Positions 1-10,993 of a stretch of 64,000 bases of DNA are shown here, one piece after another (within the stretch, counting starts at the first letter, position 1; each line of letters starts with the position of its first letter). The stretch spans positions 996,339 to 1,060,338 of the forward strand of contig JAGFNQ010004757.1 of the NCBI GenBank assembly GCA_024364735.1. The letters are read 5' to 3'. The translations under genes and the position numbers were made by a program. This stretch comes from Boesenbergia rotunda (Eukaryota; Streptophyta; Magnoliopsida; Zingiberales; Zingiberaceae). The notes beneath the pieces were generated by a model, which saw only the letters and a list, made by a program, of their open reading frames with translations, was not told the DNA's origin and did no database searches.

Positions 1-2
1 TG

Positions 3-1410
3 GACAAGAAGGGAAAGCGGCACCGACCTCGGTATTGGCAAAAAAAAGGCAAACGGAAGAAGCGGAGGCGAATAAGGAGGTAACTAGAATCGTATTAAAT
101 TCATTACCTTCATATATTGTGTCAAATGTAGGGGAATACAAGAATGTGTATGAGCTATGGAGAAAAGTGATAGCTCTACATAAGAATCCGACACAAGGAC
201 AAGAAGAAGAGGAGCCCAAGGAATAGGGGTCATTGGTCCAAGAGAAGGAGAATGACCAATCGGAAGTTGAGTCAAGTTCAACATCCGAAGAAGAGGAGGA
301 GAAAGTTGAATCACCCACATCCTCCAATGAGGAGGAAATAGAAGAAGTGTCCACATCAAGGATTGAGGGGGAGGAGAGACCCTCTTCAATACAGGAGCAA
401 GAAGAAGCTTCCACCTCCGTCAAAGCAAGGACAAAAGATCATATAATTTGCTTTGGGTGTAACCAAAAAGGACACTATAAGGACAAGTGTCCATTGGGTA
501 AGAAAAAGGAGGTAAACCCCAAACTCAATTTAAATAGTTTGAAAACTAACATGAGTTGTAGGGATGGAGCAAAGAAGGATAAGAAGCATATAATTTGTTT
601 CACGTGTAGTGAGCGTGGATACTACCACACCAAGTGCCCAAAGAAAGGAGAGATCAAGAAGTTGGCACATTTGAAGAAATTGGAGAAGAAGAGGAGGTCA
701 AGTCAAGGGGGAGCTTCAAAGGTAAAAGGGAAGGTAATTCCAGTTTTAAAATTCAATCCAATTTTAAATTCATACATGCTTGTTAAGAATAATCATGAAT
801 TTAAGTATAATGATAGGAATAGAGTTAACAAGGTAGATCAAAACTCTAGAAAGGTCATGCATCATGATAAATACAAGACCTTTGGACCTAAGGATCAAGG
901 CACAAATCCCAAGAAGGGGAGACATATGCCTAGGAAGATGGGTAGGTCTAGGAATGCCCAAGGAGGACATGTTGGTTCTAGAGTTGAGAACCTAGAAAGG
1001 GAAAACCAAGTCTTAAGGGCAAGACTTGAAGAAATGGAGAAAACCCTAGATAGATTCACTATTCGATCTAAGGGTTTAGGTATGTTGTTGGGTGGTCTAA
1101 AACCCAACAATGATAGATCGGGATTAGGATACCGATCTAAGGTCTCCAATGCCAATGAAAAGAAATATGCTAAGGTTGCATATAATTATGGAAAGGAGGG
1201 AAAATCCAAAATGGCAAGGGGATGCCATTAAAAGGAAAGAAAAAGGTATTAACTAAGGACAAGGGGTCCAAAGTTAAGAAGGTTAGGTTTGTAGGTCAAA
1301 AGTCACCGGAGGTACACCGGTGTGCCCTTGTGGTTGTTGAGTCACCTAGGGAGGTGGCTAAGGCTAAGAGATCAAGGGGGAGCTCTAGGAGTCTTTGGGA
1401 TCCATGGTAA
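3..1410 (+). pseudogene. gag polyprotein of element A (5'-truncated by window, frameshifted)
   Basis: Copia/Sirevirus gag, the structural protein of the cytoplasmic virus-like particle. The segment 35-226 matches the end of the UBN2-type capsid region (NSLPS...YKNVYELW) of element A2. An acidic, Ser/Glu-rich linker follows, then two zinc knuckles. The first, at about 451-492, is a normal CX2CX4HX4C (CFGCNQKGHYKDKC). The second, at about 598-639, has Tyr where the histidine should be. A C-terminal coiled coil carries the RFTIRSKGLGMLLG motif typical of Sirevirus gags. Breaks are a frame change in the A-run near 40-48, an in-frame TAG at 224-226, and a frameshift near 1211 after which the tail continues in another frame to 1410. 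Confidence 0.85.
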
Positions 1411-2383
1411 ATGGATCTCGAAAGGTGTCTCTCGGAAGTCTAGATGGGTCATGAAGTGTACCAAAAGAGTTGGAGACGGACTTGAGTCTCAATTCATGGG
1501 TTTTGGCACATTGGAGGTGTGTATCATGCATGGAAATATGACATTTGGGTTATGTTGCATGAAAATTGGTTTTTAATGTATAAATGTCATATAAATCAAT
1601 GCTATGGATGCATTGGGGGTTGGTATAGGCAGAGACATCAAGAGGAGGTCAAAACTAGGACTTTAGGTCAAGGTTTAATTGAATCATTTAACTATTTTTG
1701 GATTTTATGTCAATCTTGGGAATGGTGATAGATACATTTTTGAGTGTATTTTTTCCAAGTAGATATGAGTACGACAAACGTCTCCATAAAATTTAAGAAT
1801 GTTTGGAGAGTTGTGGAATTTCTGGTACATTTCTGAAATTGGGTCAGAAATGCTGAAATTTGAGTTTTCAGAGTGCCAGTCGACTGGCCCAGGGGAAAGT
1901 CGACTGCTAAAGGCTGATTTTGGTGATTTAGCAGTCAAATAGTGTCCAAATGATGTCAAACAAGTGTGTAATCTCATGGGGGGATAGTACACTGTGTTTC
2001 TGGTCATCAGAAGTTAAAAGATTCAATGAGAGGGAAATTGCTAGAGTCTTTTTGATGTATGGCAAAGGGGGAGAAATATTGGGTTTAAGTGGGAAACCAA
2101 ACACAACTTTGCAAGAAATCCTAGGTCCAGGGGCAGCTTAGGTAAAGGGGGGGCATTGTTGCTCAATTAGTGGCGTAAGGGGGACCTTGGAGAGGTTCTT
2201 AAAAAGCCTTTGTAAATCTAATGTAGGGGGAGCCTTGGAGAGGTTTTAAAATGCCTGTTTTGGTAAAAGTCCTAACTTGGAGAGGTTAGGTGTGGGGATG
2301 CCTTATGATAGGATCCATGCATATTTGATATTTGTTTTCCCTGACATAAACGTATTGTCAAACATCAAAAAGGGGGAGATTGT
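1411..2383 (+). other. Non-coding 3' region of element A with palindrome pair and PPTs
   Basis: No credible protein. It contains AGTCGACT palindromes at about 1877-1915, the same motif that is reiterated in this family's LTR, several G-rich polypurine tracts (aaagggggaga types near 2064 and 2366), and one hairpin unit, tcctaacttgg...ggttaggt, near 2269-2291. The region aligns in order with 37057-38271 of A2. Confidence 0.7.
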
Positions 2384-2498
2384 TGTTGATGCAGTCTGAC
2401 CCTGATTGTTGTTTTGGTGTTGACACCGATTTTAGTTTAGGATGATAAGATGATTGGGATTAAGTCCTGATCGTGGACTAGGCATACCTTGAGGAAAA

Positions 2499-2960
2499 GT
2501 CCTAACCTGGAGGGTTAGGTGTAAAAAGTCCTAGCTTGGAGGGCTAGGTGTGGAAAAGTCCTAACCTGAAGGGTTAGGTGTGAAATGTCCTAGCTTGGAG
2601 GGCTAGGTGTTGAAAAGTCCTAACCTGGAGGAGGGTTAGGTGTGAAAAGTCCTGGCTTAGAGGGCTAGGTGTGAAAAGTCCTAACCTGGAGGGTTAGGTG
2701 TGAAAAAGTCTTGGCTTGGAGGGTCAGGTCCTAGCTTGGAGGGCTAGGTTGATGAAATCCCGGCTTGGAGGGCCAGGTCCTAGCTTGGAGGGCTAGGTTG
2801 ATGAAATCCTGGCTTGGAGGGTCAGGTCCTAGCCTGGAGGGCTAGGCTGGATGAAATCCCGGTGAGTGAAGCCGGGTCCCGGTGAGTGAAGTCGAGTGAC
2901 TGAAACCCTGGTGAGTGAATCCAGGTCCTAGCTTGGAGGGCTAGGTTGAAGTCCCAGTGA
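2499..2960. repeat. Tandem hairpin array with covarying stems (element B LTR)
   Basis: About sixteen units of 26-35 bp, each a 5-6 bp inverted repeat around a short loop. Stems alternate between CCTAAC/GTTAGG, CCTAGC/GCTAGG and CCTGGC/GCCAGG or wobble versions, with loop TTGGAGG or CTGGAGG. The last units switch loop to about GAGTGAA with stems such as CCCGG/CCGGG and CCTGG/CCAGG. Paired substitutions keep the stem while its sequence changes. The same array is in the 3' LTR at about 20490-20935. Confidence 0.85.
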
Positions 2961-3038
2961 GTGAAGTTGGGCATGGCACGAGTCAGAGATGGGCCGGAGC
3001 CTTGTTCTTGTGACTTAGAGGAGATTTGACCTTGCCTG

Positions 3039-3652
3039 GATTGGTCTGGTGACCGATCAGGGAAGTTGGCACGGTGTTCCCTCGTGGATCGGTCTGGTGA
3101 CCGATCCAGCGATGACTGATCGGTCTGGTGACCGATCAGGGAGCATACAGTGAGACTGGAACCTACTGCTCGGCTCCTGATCGGTCTGACCGATCAGGGA
3201 GTATGCAGTTCACTCACTGCTCGGCTCCTGATCGGTCTGGTGACCGATCAGGGAGCACACAGTGAGTTGAGTTCCCTTGCTGCTCTGCTCCTGATCGGTC
3301 CGGTGACGGATCAGGGAGCATCCAGTAGGTTTTGGGAACCTTACTGATCTAATCCTGATCGGTCTGGTGACCGATCTGGAACACTGTTCAGACCGTTCTG
3401 GTGAACGATCAAGTGTCGCGGACTCCGTCTTATAACCGATCAGGCTGCAACCTGATCAGTCAGGGAGCTTCCTGATCGGTCTAGTGACCGATCAGGTGAC
3501 ATCCTGATCGGTCTAGTGACCGATCAGGTGACATCCTGATCGGTCTGGTGATCGATCAGGCTCGTGTGGCCGCGAAAGCTAGGAGTCCCAGCAAAGCGGT
3601 GGATCGGTCCGGTGACCGATCCACGAGCCCTGGATCGGTCTGGTGACCGATC
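3039..3652. promoter_or_regulatory. Array of about 13 palindromes GATCGGTC-N4-GACCGATC (B LTR, U3-like)
   Basis: Dyad-symmetric 20-mers, mostly with loop TGGT, at irregular spacing of 30-65 bp. One unit near 3391 has GTTC/GAAC in place of GGTC/GACC, a compensated change; one near 3179 has a collapsed loop. Repeated palindromes in the regulatory part of Sirevirus LTRs are known as a class. Here they probably bind a dimeric factor or mark the U3, which is inference. Confidence 0.75.
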
Positions 3653-4666
3653 ACTTTAATTCAAAATGCACTGTCAGATGCTCTGATCACGTCTGAACAT
3701 ATCTGATTTCTCTGCGCTTCATCTCTGATACATGATTCTCTGTATGATTTGCTGTGCTAATGATCTGATTAAGTTGCAGGTGACAGGAATAGATTCAAAC
3801 ACTCAAGGAGTGTCAATGGGAGTCTTTCCTTGGAGCAGGTTTGCATGTTTTCCATCTCAGGTTGCAACGGACGCTGGCGCTGGCTGGAGCTGCTGACTGG
3901 GGCTGGTCTGAAGGAAGCTCAGGGAGTCCAAGAGAGCTTAGTGGTAGCTGGCTGTTGCAGGAGAGCAGCTGGAGGCTGCAGTGAGATGACCTGGCGATCA
4001 GTGGAGGGACTTAAGTGCTTGGTGGCGAAGATGTCTCAACAACAACACTGCATACACTTGATCAGTTTTCTATTCTTGCGACAACTCTTGTTTCTGCTCG
4101 TGCGATTACTTCCATCATCTCTTGAGCAAGCGACTGTGATCCTTGAAGCAACCATCTATTACTTGAGCACTTGGAAGAGAAGCAAGAGGCTTGGCGAGTC
4201 CATCAGCGAGAAGACACGAAGAACGGAGTTCTTGCGTGAGATCTGCGTTGAGTGGAGCTTGGGAGAAGTCTGCTTGTGTTCTTGTGGTTCTAAGTGCTAA
4301 GTAAGATCCTTCTTGTGTTTCTTGTACTTTATACTTGATCATCTTGAAACGCTGTGGAGAGGTTACTCCACTGAGAAGGAGGTTGCTTACTATCCGGATT
4401 TTCCGGGGCTTGATCTGCCGATGATCAAGGGATCACCCACCTTACGGGCACGCCAAGGAGTAGGGGCAAGTTATCCCCGAACCTTGTAAACCCTCTTGTT
4501 GGCGTTCTTGTGTTCGTTCTTATCTTAGGGTTTCAATTCTGCATACTCTGTTTTTGTTTGCTTCCGCTGTGCTACTAAACGTTTAAGTGCAGAAATTTGC
4601 AAAGTGCTAAAGTTTCGGTGTCTGGCTACATTCACCCCCCTCTCTAGCCATCCAAGTTCCAACAAG

Positions 4667-4678
4667 TGGTATCAGAGC
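4667..4678 (+). other. Primer-binding site of element B
   Basis: tggtatcagagc lies 2 nt after the 5' LTR end. It is complementary to the 3' end of plant initiator tRNA-Met, the usual copia primer. Confidence 0.92.
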
Positions 4679-4722
4679 TTGGGGCTCTGTACAAACGGAT
4701 TAACAACCGAGAGCTATCATCA

Positions 4723-6180
4723 ATGGCGTTGAGAGAAGGTTTTAGCACCACTCGACCTCCCTTCTTTGATGGAGCAGATTTTCAATATTGGAGATCGAAG
4801 ATGGAGTACTATCTAAAGATGGATATCAACACTTGGTTCGCTGTGAATGAGGGTTTTACCCCTCCAAAGGATGATGAAGGCAAAGAATTATAATCATGGC
4901 ATTGGTCGGCTGAACAAACCCGAAAGAGTGAAGCTGACGCGAAGGCGGTGGTGACCCTACAATGCGGCATGAACAAAGACCAACTAATCAAGATTGGTCC
5001 ATTTACAAGTGCAAAAGATTTGTGGAACAAGCTCATCGAACTCCATGAAGGAACCCGAGATTCAAGAATAGCAAAGAGGGACTTGTTCCTGAACCAACTT
5101 CAAAATCTCTCCATGAAGGAGAGTGAGACCGTAAGTGAGCTCCACAGCAGATTCAAAGAAGTATTGAATGGTCTCCATTCTATTAATGAAAAGGTCGAAA
5201 ACCGCGACCTTGTGAGGTATGTATTAAAAGCATTTCCAAGGAATGCTTTGTGGTCATCCATGGTGGATGCCTACAATGTTTCCAAGGACTTATCAATTGT
5301 AAAGTTAGATTATTTATTTTGTGAGATGGAACTTCATGAAATGGCTAACAAAGGCCCCAAGGAGAAGGGGATTGCCTTAGTTGAAAGAGAAAAGAACAAG
5401 AACAAGAAGGAGAAGGAAGTCTCTTCATCCGAATCCGAGTCCGAATCCGAGGAGGATGGCAGCGGCTCTTCTTTCTCCGAGATGGCCAATTTCGTTAGAA
5501 GGATGATGAGAAAGAGTCGTCGCTTCAAGGGTAAAGGTAACCCAAGTGAAGTTAAGCTTGATAAGAATAATATTACTTGCTATGAATGTAGTAAGAAAGG
5601 GCACTTCAAGAAGGACTGGCCAAAGCTCAAGAAGAAGGAGGATAGATCCAAAAAGAAGAAGAAGGCCTTGAAGGCCACTTGGAATGAATCGTCCTCAAGT
5701 TCATCCGAAGAAGAGAAGGATGAGAAGAGTACACGGCATGTTGCACTCATGGCCCTAGAAGATCAAGAGAGCAGTGATGAATCAAGTGACTCATCAAACG
5801 CGACTTCATCATCTTCGAATGATGAAGAGGTAATCACTCCCGAACTTGATAAATGCTATAGGACCATTGCATGCTTAACTGATTTCTTGAAAAAGTCAAA
5901 AGCAAAAATTAAATCATTGAAAATTGAAGTTAAACAATTGAAGTCCTCTAGGGATGAGGATGTTGATGATTTGCATATTGAATTGTTAGAGGATGAAAAT
6001 AAATCATTGAAGAGTGAAGTTGAGAGACTCAAGAGTATTCTTGAGAAGTTCTCAACAAGCTCAAAGACCTTAGACATGATCTTGAATGCCCAAAGGGCAG
6101 TCTACAATAGGGTCGGTATTGGTTACCAACCCAAAGAACCATCATTTGTGTCCTTAATGTCTAGGACTGATGTTAGATAA
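4723..6180 (+). pseudogene. gag of element B (in-frame stop, damaged zinc knuckle)
   Basis: Starts at ATG 4723 (MALREGFSTTRPPFFDG), 45 nt after the PBS. A retrotransposon gag N-terminus (FQYWRSKMEYYL) and a UBN2-type capsid region (LWNKLIELHEGT...RIAKRDLFLNQL) are followed by a Ser/Glu linker and one zinc knuckle at about 5578-5622. Its last cysteine is Trp (CYECSKKGHFKKDW). A long coiled coil ends in KFSTSSKTLDMIL and GIGYQ, the Sirevirus gag signature. An in-frame TAA at 4891-4893 breaks it, and a TAA at 6178-6180 ends the gag frame. The same frame then runs on through 6181-6300 toward pol, so gag-pol was originally one frame. Confidence 0.9.
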
Positions 6181-9100
6181 TCTAAGACACCTAGGGCTCA
6201 AAGGAAAGGAGTCAAGGCATGGGTGCCTAAGTCTTGCTTAGTAGGTGCTTTAGGTCCCAAGGTTTGGGTACCTAAAACTTCTATTTTTCGAATTGTGTAG
6301 GTTGTGATTGAGGGGGAGCATCTATCAACGTGGTTCGTTGATAGTGGGTGCTCCAAACACATGACCGGGGATAGATCATTGTTTACCACACTTCAAAGAA
6401 AAAGTAGAGGTAATATTTCCTTTGGTAACAATGGTAGATTTAAGGTCATAGGAATAGGTGACATTCAAATATCCGAATGTCTTAGGATTGAGAATGTCAT
6501 TCTAGTCAAGGGGATGACATTTAATCTCCTAAGTGTCAGTCAATTGTGTGATGCGGGTTACATAATTGATTTTCAATCAAGTCAATGTCTAGTTAGACAA
6601 CATGACACATTGGACACGGTACTAGTAGGAACAAAAATAGATAATATTTACCAAGTTTCATTTAAAAGTGCTACTAATGCTCTTGTTAAGTATTTCATAT
6701 CAAAAGAAGAGGAGTCCACCCTTTGGCACCGGAGGCTAGCACATGTGAACATGAAGAATATCTGGAAGTTAGCCAACAAGGGACTAGTCCGTGGTTTACC
6801 AAGCATCAAGTATGAAAAAGAAAAGATTTGTGATGCATATCAAATGGGTAAGCAAACAAAATCTGCACATAAAGGTAAAAGCACTGTAAGTACTTCTACC
6901 GCATTAGATTTACTTCATATGGACTTGTTTGATTATAGCACTATTATATCATTGAATGGTAATAGATATTGTTTTGTTATCATTGATGATTTTACTAGAT
7001 ATACATGGACTTATTTTCTTAAATATAAGGACCAAAGCTTAGATGTTTTCATTTCTTTTTATAGAAGAGTTGAAAATGAGAAATCATCAACTATTAAGAC
7101 AATAAGAAGTGATCATGGAGGTGAATTTCAAAACCAACGATTTTTAGAGTTTTATCAAGAGAGAGGGTATAGACATGAGTTCTCCACTCCTAGAACACCA
7201 CAACAAAATGGTGTTGTAGAGAGGAAGAACCGTGTTTTACAAGAGGCTGCACGAAGCATGCTCAATGAATACTCACTACCGAGTTACTTATGGGCTGAAG
7301 CTGTGAACACAGCTTGCTACGTGCAAAATCGAGTCCTTATTCACAGATTCATAGGTAAGACTCCTCATGAACTTTGGTTTGGAAAACCACCTACGGTTAA
7401 ACACCTTAGGGTGTTTGGTTGTAAGGTGTTTATTCTAAACACCAAGGACCACCTTGGAAAGTTCATGGCAAAGGCTGATGAAGGGATACTGGTCGGGTAC
7501 TCCCTAGTTAGCAAAGCCTATCGAGTCTACAATAAGAAATCTAGATTAGTTGAAGAATCCTCTGATGTTGTTTTTGAAGAAATTCCAAAAGTAAATGATC
7601 AATCAGAAGATGTTGAAGGAGCTCAATTCGAACTCAGGCAACTGGGTTTGGATGAAATTCCAAATGTTGTAGATGGTGGTGATGAGTCTGATGACGGTGA
7701 GTCAAGACAAATTATAGATCAGCCGGATCCTGAGGTTGAGCTTGTGTCTAGTGACACCATTCAAGAAACACTACCAACACCAAGGCAAACTAGGTTAGCC
7801 TCTAGTCATCCCCAATACCAAATTGTTGAAGACATCCATCATGGGGTTAGGACTAGATCATTCTTTAGGAATGAGGCTAATGAAGTTGCCTTAATTTCAA
7901 AAATTGATCCTAGGAAAATTGATGAAGCATTAAATGATCCCGATTGGATCATTGTGATGCAAGATGAACTAGGTCAATTTGAAAGAAGTCTAGTTTGAGA
8001 CTTAGTCCCTAGACCTAAGAAGACCACCATCATTGGAACCAAATGGGTCTTCAAAAATAAATTGAACCATAAGGGAGAAATCATAAGAAACAAGGCACGC
8101 TTAGTAGCCAAGGGCTACAGTCAAGTTGAAGGCCTTGATTATGATGAGACCTATGCTCCCGTGGCCCGATTAGAATCCATCCGATTGATGCTTGCATTTG
8201 CAGCACATCGGGGTTTCAAGCTATATCAAATGGATGTCAAATCGGCCATTCTAAACGGTTTAATAAGGGAAGAGGTTCATGTCGAACAACCTTCGGGGTT
8301 TGAGAGTACCGAATTCCCGAACCACGTATTTAAGCTCAAGAAGGCGCTTTATGGCCTTAAACAAGCACCCCGAGCTTGGTATGAGCGGTTGTCGACGTTC
8401 CTAATTGAAAAAGATTTTGTTAGAGGTCAAATAGACCCTACACTGTTTCTACGTAGAGATGATGACAATATATTTGTAGCCCAAGTATATGTCGATGATA
8501 TAATTTGTGGCTCAAACAATAAGGGCTATTTAAATGAGTTTATTGGACACATGGAGAGTGAATTTGAAATGAGTCTAGTGGGAGAGTTGACTTTCTTCCT
8601 TGGACTTGAAATCAAACAAACCCGAGATGGGATCCATGTGCACCAATCAAAGTATACTCAAGATATGCTTCGAAAATTCAACATGAGTGATTTAAAAGAG
8701 GTAACCACTCCCATGGCTACAAACACAAGATTAGACAATGATGAGAGTGGTAAACCTGTTGCTTTGACTCAATATCGGAGCATGATAGGTAGTCTGCTAT
8801 ACCTCACAGCTAGTCGACCTGACATACTTTTTGCTGTGGGTATGTGCGCTAGGTATCAAGTTTGTGCCAAGGAATCTCACTTAATTGCTGTTAAGAGAAT
8901 TTTGAGATACCTTAAGGGCACAATAGGAGTTGGTCTTTGGTACCCCCGTACCGAGCCTTTTGATCTAATTGGCTATACCGATTCCGACTATGCTGGGTGT
9001 AAGTTGAATCGAAAAAGCATGAGTGGGGGTTGCCAATTCCTGGGATCATCTCTAGTTAGTTGGTCAAGTCGGAAGCAACATTGTGTTGCTCTCTCCACGA

Positions 9101-9282
9101 CCAAGGCAGAATATATCGCCATGGGAGAGAGTATATCATAATTATTGTGGATAATTCATACTCTAGAGGACTATGGATTAAGCTACAAGGGTGTGCAAGT
9201 GTTGCGTGACAACATTAGCACAATTAACCTAACCAAGAATCCGGTCCATCACTCTAGAACCAAACATATTGAAGTGCATCAC
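6181..9282 (+). pseudogene. pol of element B: protease, integrase, RT, RNase H (interrupted by C)
   Basis: Same frame as gag. Domains in order: aspartic protease (WFVDSGCSKHMTG, about 6331); gag-preintegrase zinc region (LWHRRLAH ... ICDAYQMGK, with the second CxxC cysteine changed to Tyr, about 6829); integrase catalytic core with its DDE acids visible in HMDLF, RSDHGGEF and NGVVERKN (about 6919-7226); reverse transcriptase (YAPVARLESIR, LYGLKQAPRAWY, YVDD at about 8491); RNase H (YTDSDYAG about 8976, SWSSRKQ, TKAEYIAM). Stops are TAG 6298-6300, TGA 7996-7998 (where a Trp codon is expected) and TAA 9139-9141. The reading continues past 9141 to 9282, where element C is inserted; the remainder is 16840-16994. 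The product cannot be made as it stands. Confidence 0.94.
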
Positions 9283-10885
9283 TGTTGGTGCAAGTTGCAT
9301 CAATGATGTTCTCCTCTAAGTGTTTTAATGTTTGACAATAGACTTAAGTCAGTGATACATTGAACAGACAAAGGAGAGCAAAGGAGAAGTAACCTATGTG
9401 GAAGAAAAGTCCTACCAAAGGGCTGCTAGGCATCGAAACCCTAAGACCTGCCAAAGGGCTGCTGGGCACCTAGAAGGGCTGCTAGGCATCGAAACCCTAA
9501 GACCTGGCGAAGGGCTGCTGGGCACCTAGCGAAGGGCTGCTAGGCATCGAAACCCTAAGACCTGGCGAAGGGCTGTTGGGCACCTAGCGAAGGGCTGCTA
9601 GGCATAGAAACCCTAAGACCTGGCGAAGGGTTGCTGGGCACCTAGCGAAGGGCTGCTAGGCATCGAAACCCTAAGACCTGGCGAAGGGCTGCTAGGCATC
9701 GAAGTCCTAGCGAAGGGCTGCTAGGCACCTGGCGAAGGGCTGCTAGGCATTGAAGACCTGGCGAAGGGCTGCTAGGCATTGAAGACCTGGCGAAGGGCTG
9801 CTAGGCACCTGGCGAAGGGCTGCTGGGCAAAAGTTCACCTGAAGGACTGGGTGGCAACCGTCTCCTGAGGGGAGTAGGTGAAAGGCATGTTCTCGGGGGT
9901 GGGTACTTGCGTCAGTTCAACCTAGGGTTTCGTGCAAATTCGAAGTCAAAACCAAGTCCTTAAGGTTAAGAATGTGTGTATATTTGCTTTGTATTTTTGT
10001 ATCTTGCAGATACCTAGAACGAAAGACAAAGCAGGCAAATAACATACATTGGGGCTGGAATCCAGCCAAGCAGGGCACCCGGGATGATGGGGGCGCCCCC
10101 AGTCAAAGCCTAAAACCCAGTGTTGGGTTGAAAGGCATGAAGCCAGGCGCCCACATTGATGGGGGCGCCCGGGAGGTCCGGGGCGCCCGGGTTCAAAGCT
10201 GTTTTGCTTCTGCGAGTTCGAAGTAGGAGATTAGCTTTGACTGGGTTCAAGCTAGGCGCCCAGGAGGTCCAGGGCGCCCTGGTCAGAGGTTTTATCAGCC
10301 GCGGCGAGGTCAGCGCTGGGATAAGGTTTGACAGAGTCGATAGGGACGCCCCCGACGTCTAGGGCGTCACCAGGAGCACTATATAAGGGGCTTCGACCCT
10401 CTGCTTCAGACACAACTGCTGAAAGCGATTCTGAGCATTCTGACCGACGACAACACCATAAAGATGAGGCTCTACGACCGGGAGGCTCCAGGAGGAAGTG
10501 CGCGGCACTTCGGAGGTCCAGATCGGCCGAGCCTCAGACCTTGTTTTGTTCGGTTTGCTGTTATTTAATTCCGCACTTAATTTTCTATATTATTGCTTGT
10601 AACTATTAACTGTAAGACGGGTTTTCTCCGCCTCTGGAAACTCCGAAAAGGAGACCAATAGTGGACTCACGCCGAGTACATAGGCCTTGGACGTACTGAC
10701 CCAGGGGGGTCGGGAACCAAGTAAATAAATCCCGCGAGTAATCTGTGTTTTGTTCTGTTCTTTATTTTTCTATTTTCCGCTGCACTAACGCTCTAAGTCT
10801 AGAACGAACAAATGTCTTATGAAGTTTTCAACGAATGATTTATGGTCGATATTCACCCCCCTCTATCGATGGCACCGGTCCTACA
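9283..10885 (+). repeat. 5' LTR of element C
   Basis: 1603 bp. It contains a tandem hairpin array (9410-9835; stems CCTAGC/GCTAGG and CCTGGC/GCTGGG, loop GAAGGGCT), several GGGCGCCC-type palindromes at about 10080-10370, a TATA box at 10380, and ends in ttcacccccctctatcg...cctaca. Short frames such as 9972-10226 and 10328-10609 are not genes; they recur in the 3' LTR. Confidence 0.93.
10380..10387 (+). promoter_or_regulatory. TATA box of C-family LTR
   Basis: tatataag, just downstream of the palindrome block and followed by gggcttcgaccc, a segment kept in the 3' LTR (about 16334) and the solo LTR. It is likely the core promoter of the genomic transcript. Confidence 0.7.
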
Positions 10886-10887
10886 AG

Positions 10888-10899
10888 TGGTATCAGAGC
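10888..10899 (+). other. Primer-binding site of element C
   Basis: tggtatcagagc, 2 nt after the LTR; complement of the initiator tRNA-Met 3' end. Confidence 0.92.
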
Positions 10900-10993
10900 C
10901 AGGCCGCTCTTCACTGGACTAACCATCGACGGAGCAACGACGCCAGGAGTTGAGGGGGAGCCCAGGGGTGAATCAGGTATAATTTAATTTTAA

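Larger units (their letters stand above)
1..2383 (+). mobile_element. Element A: gag-only Sirevirus-type retrotransposon, left part
   Basis: The interior of a Ty1/copia-type element whose 5' LTR lies left of the window. It holds a broken gag (3-1410) and a non-coding tail that ends in the polypurine tract at 2367-2378, directly before its 3' LTR. That LTR is split by insertion of element B: the attgt at 2379-2383 is repeated at 22604-22608, where the A LTR resumes and runs to 23544. The closest relative in the window is A2 (34458-39276), which has the same gag, tail and LTR layout. No pol domain is present between gag and the 3' LTR. Confidence 0.85.
2384..4664 (+). repeat. 5' LTR of element B
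   Basis: TG...CA-bounded repeat of 2281 bp, matched by 20376-22603 (2228 bp) with small indels. Internal order: a hairpin tandem array (2499-2960), an array of GATCGGTC/GACCGATC palindromes (3039-3652), then a transcribed-looking part ending in ttcacccccctctctagcc...ccaaca. Open frames inside it, such as 3830-4300, are chance frames shared with the 3' LTR. I see no clear TATA box. Confidence 0.93.

Noticed and set aside
2499..2960. CRISPR-like array
   Set aside because: Spaced short repeats, but the units are hairpins with no unique spacers, in an LTR of a plant retroelement.
3830..4300. 156-codon ORF in the B 5' LTR
   Set aside because: It lies within the LTR, is broken in the 3' LTR copy (21667-21981 and 21994-22236), and shows no domain.
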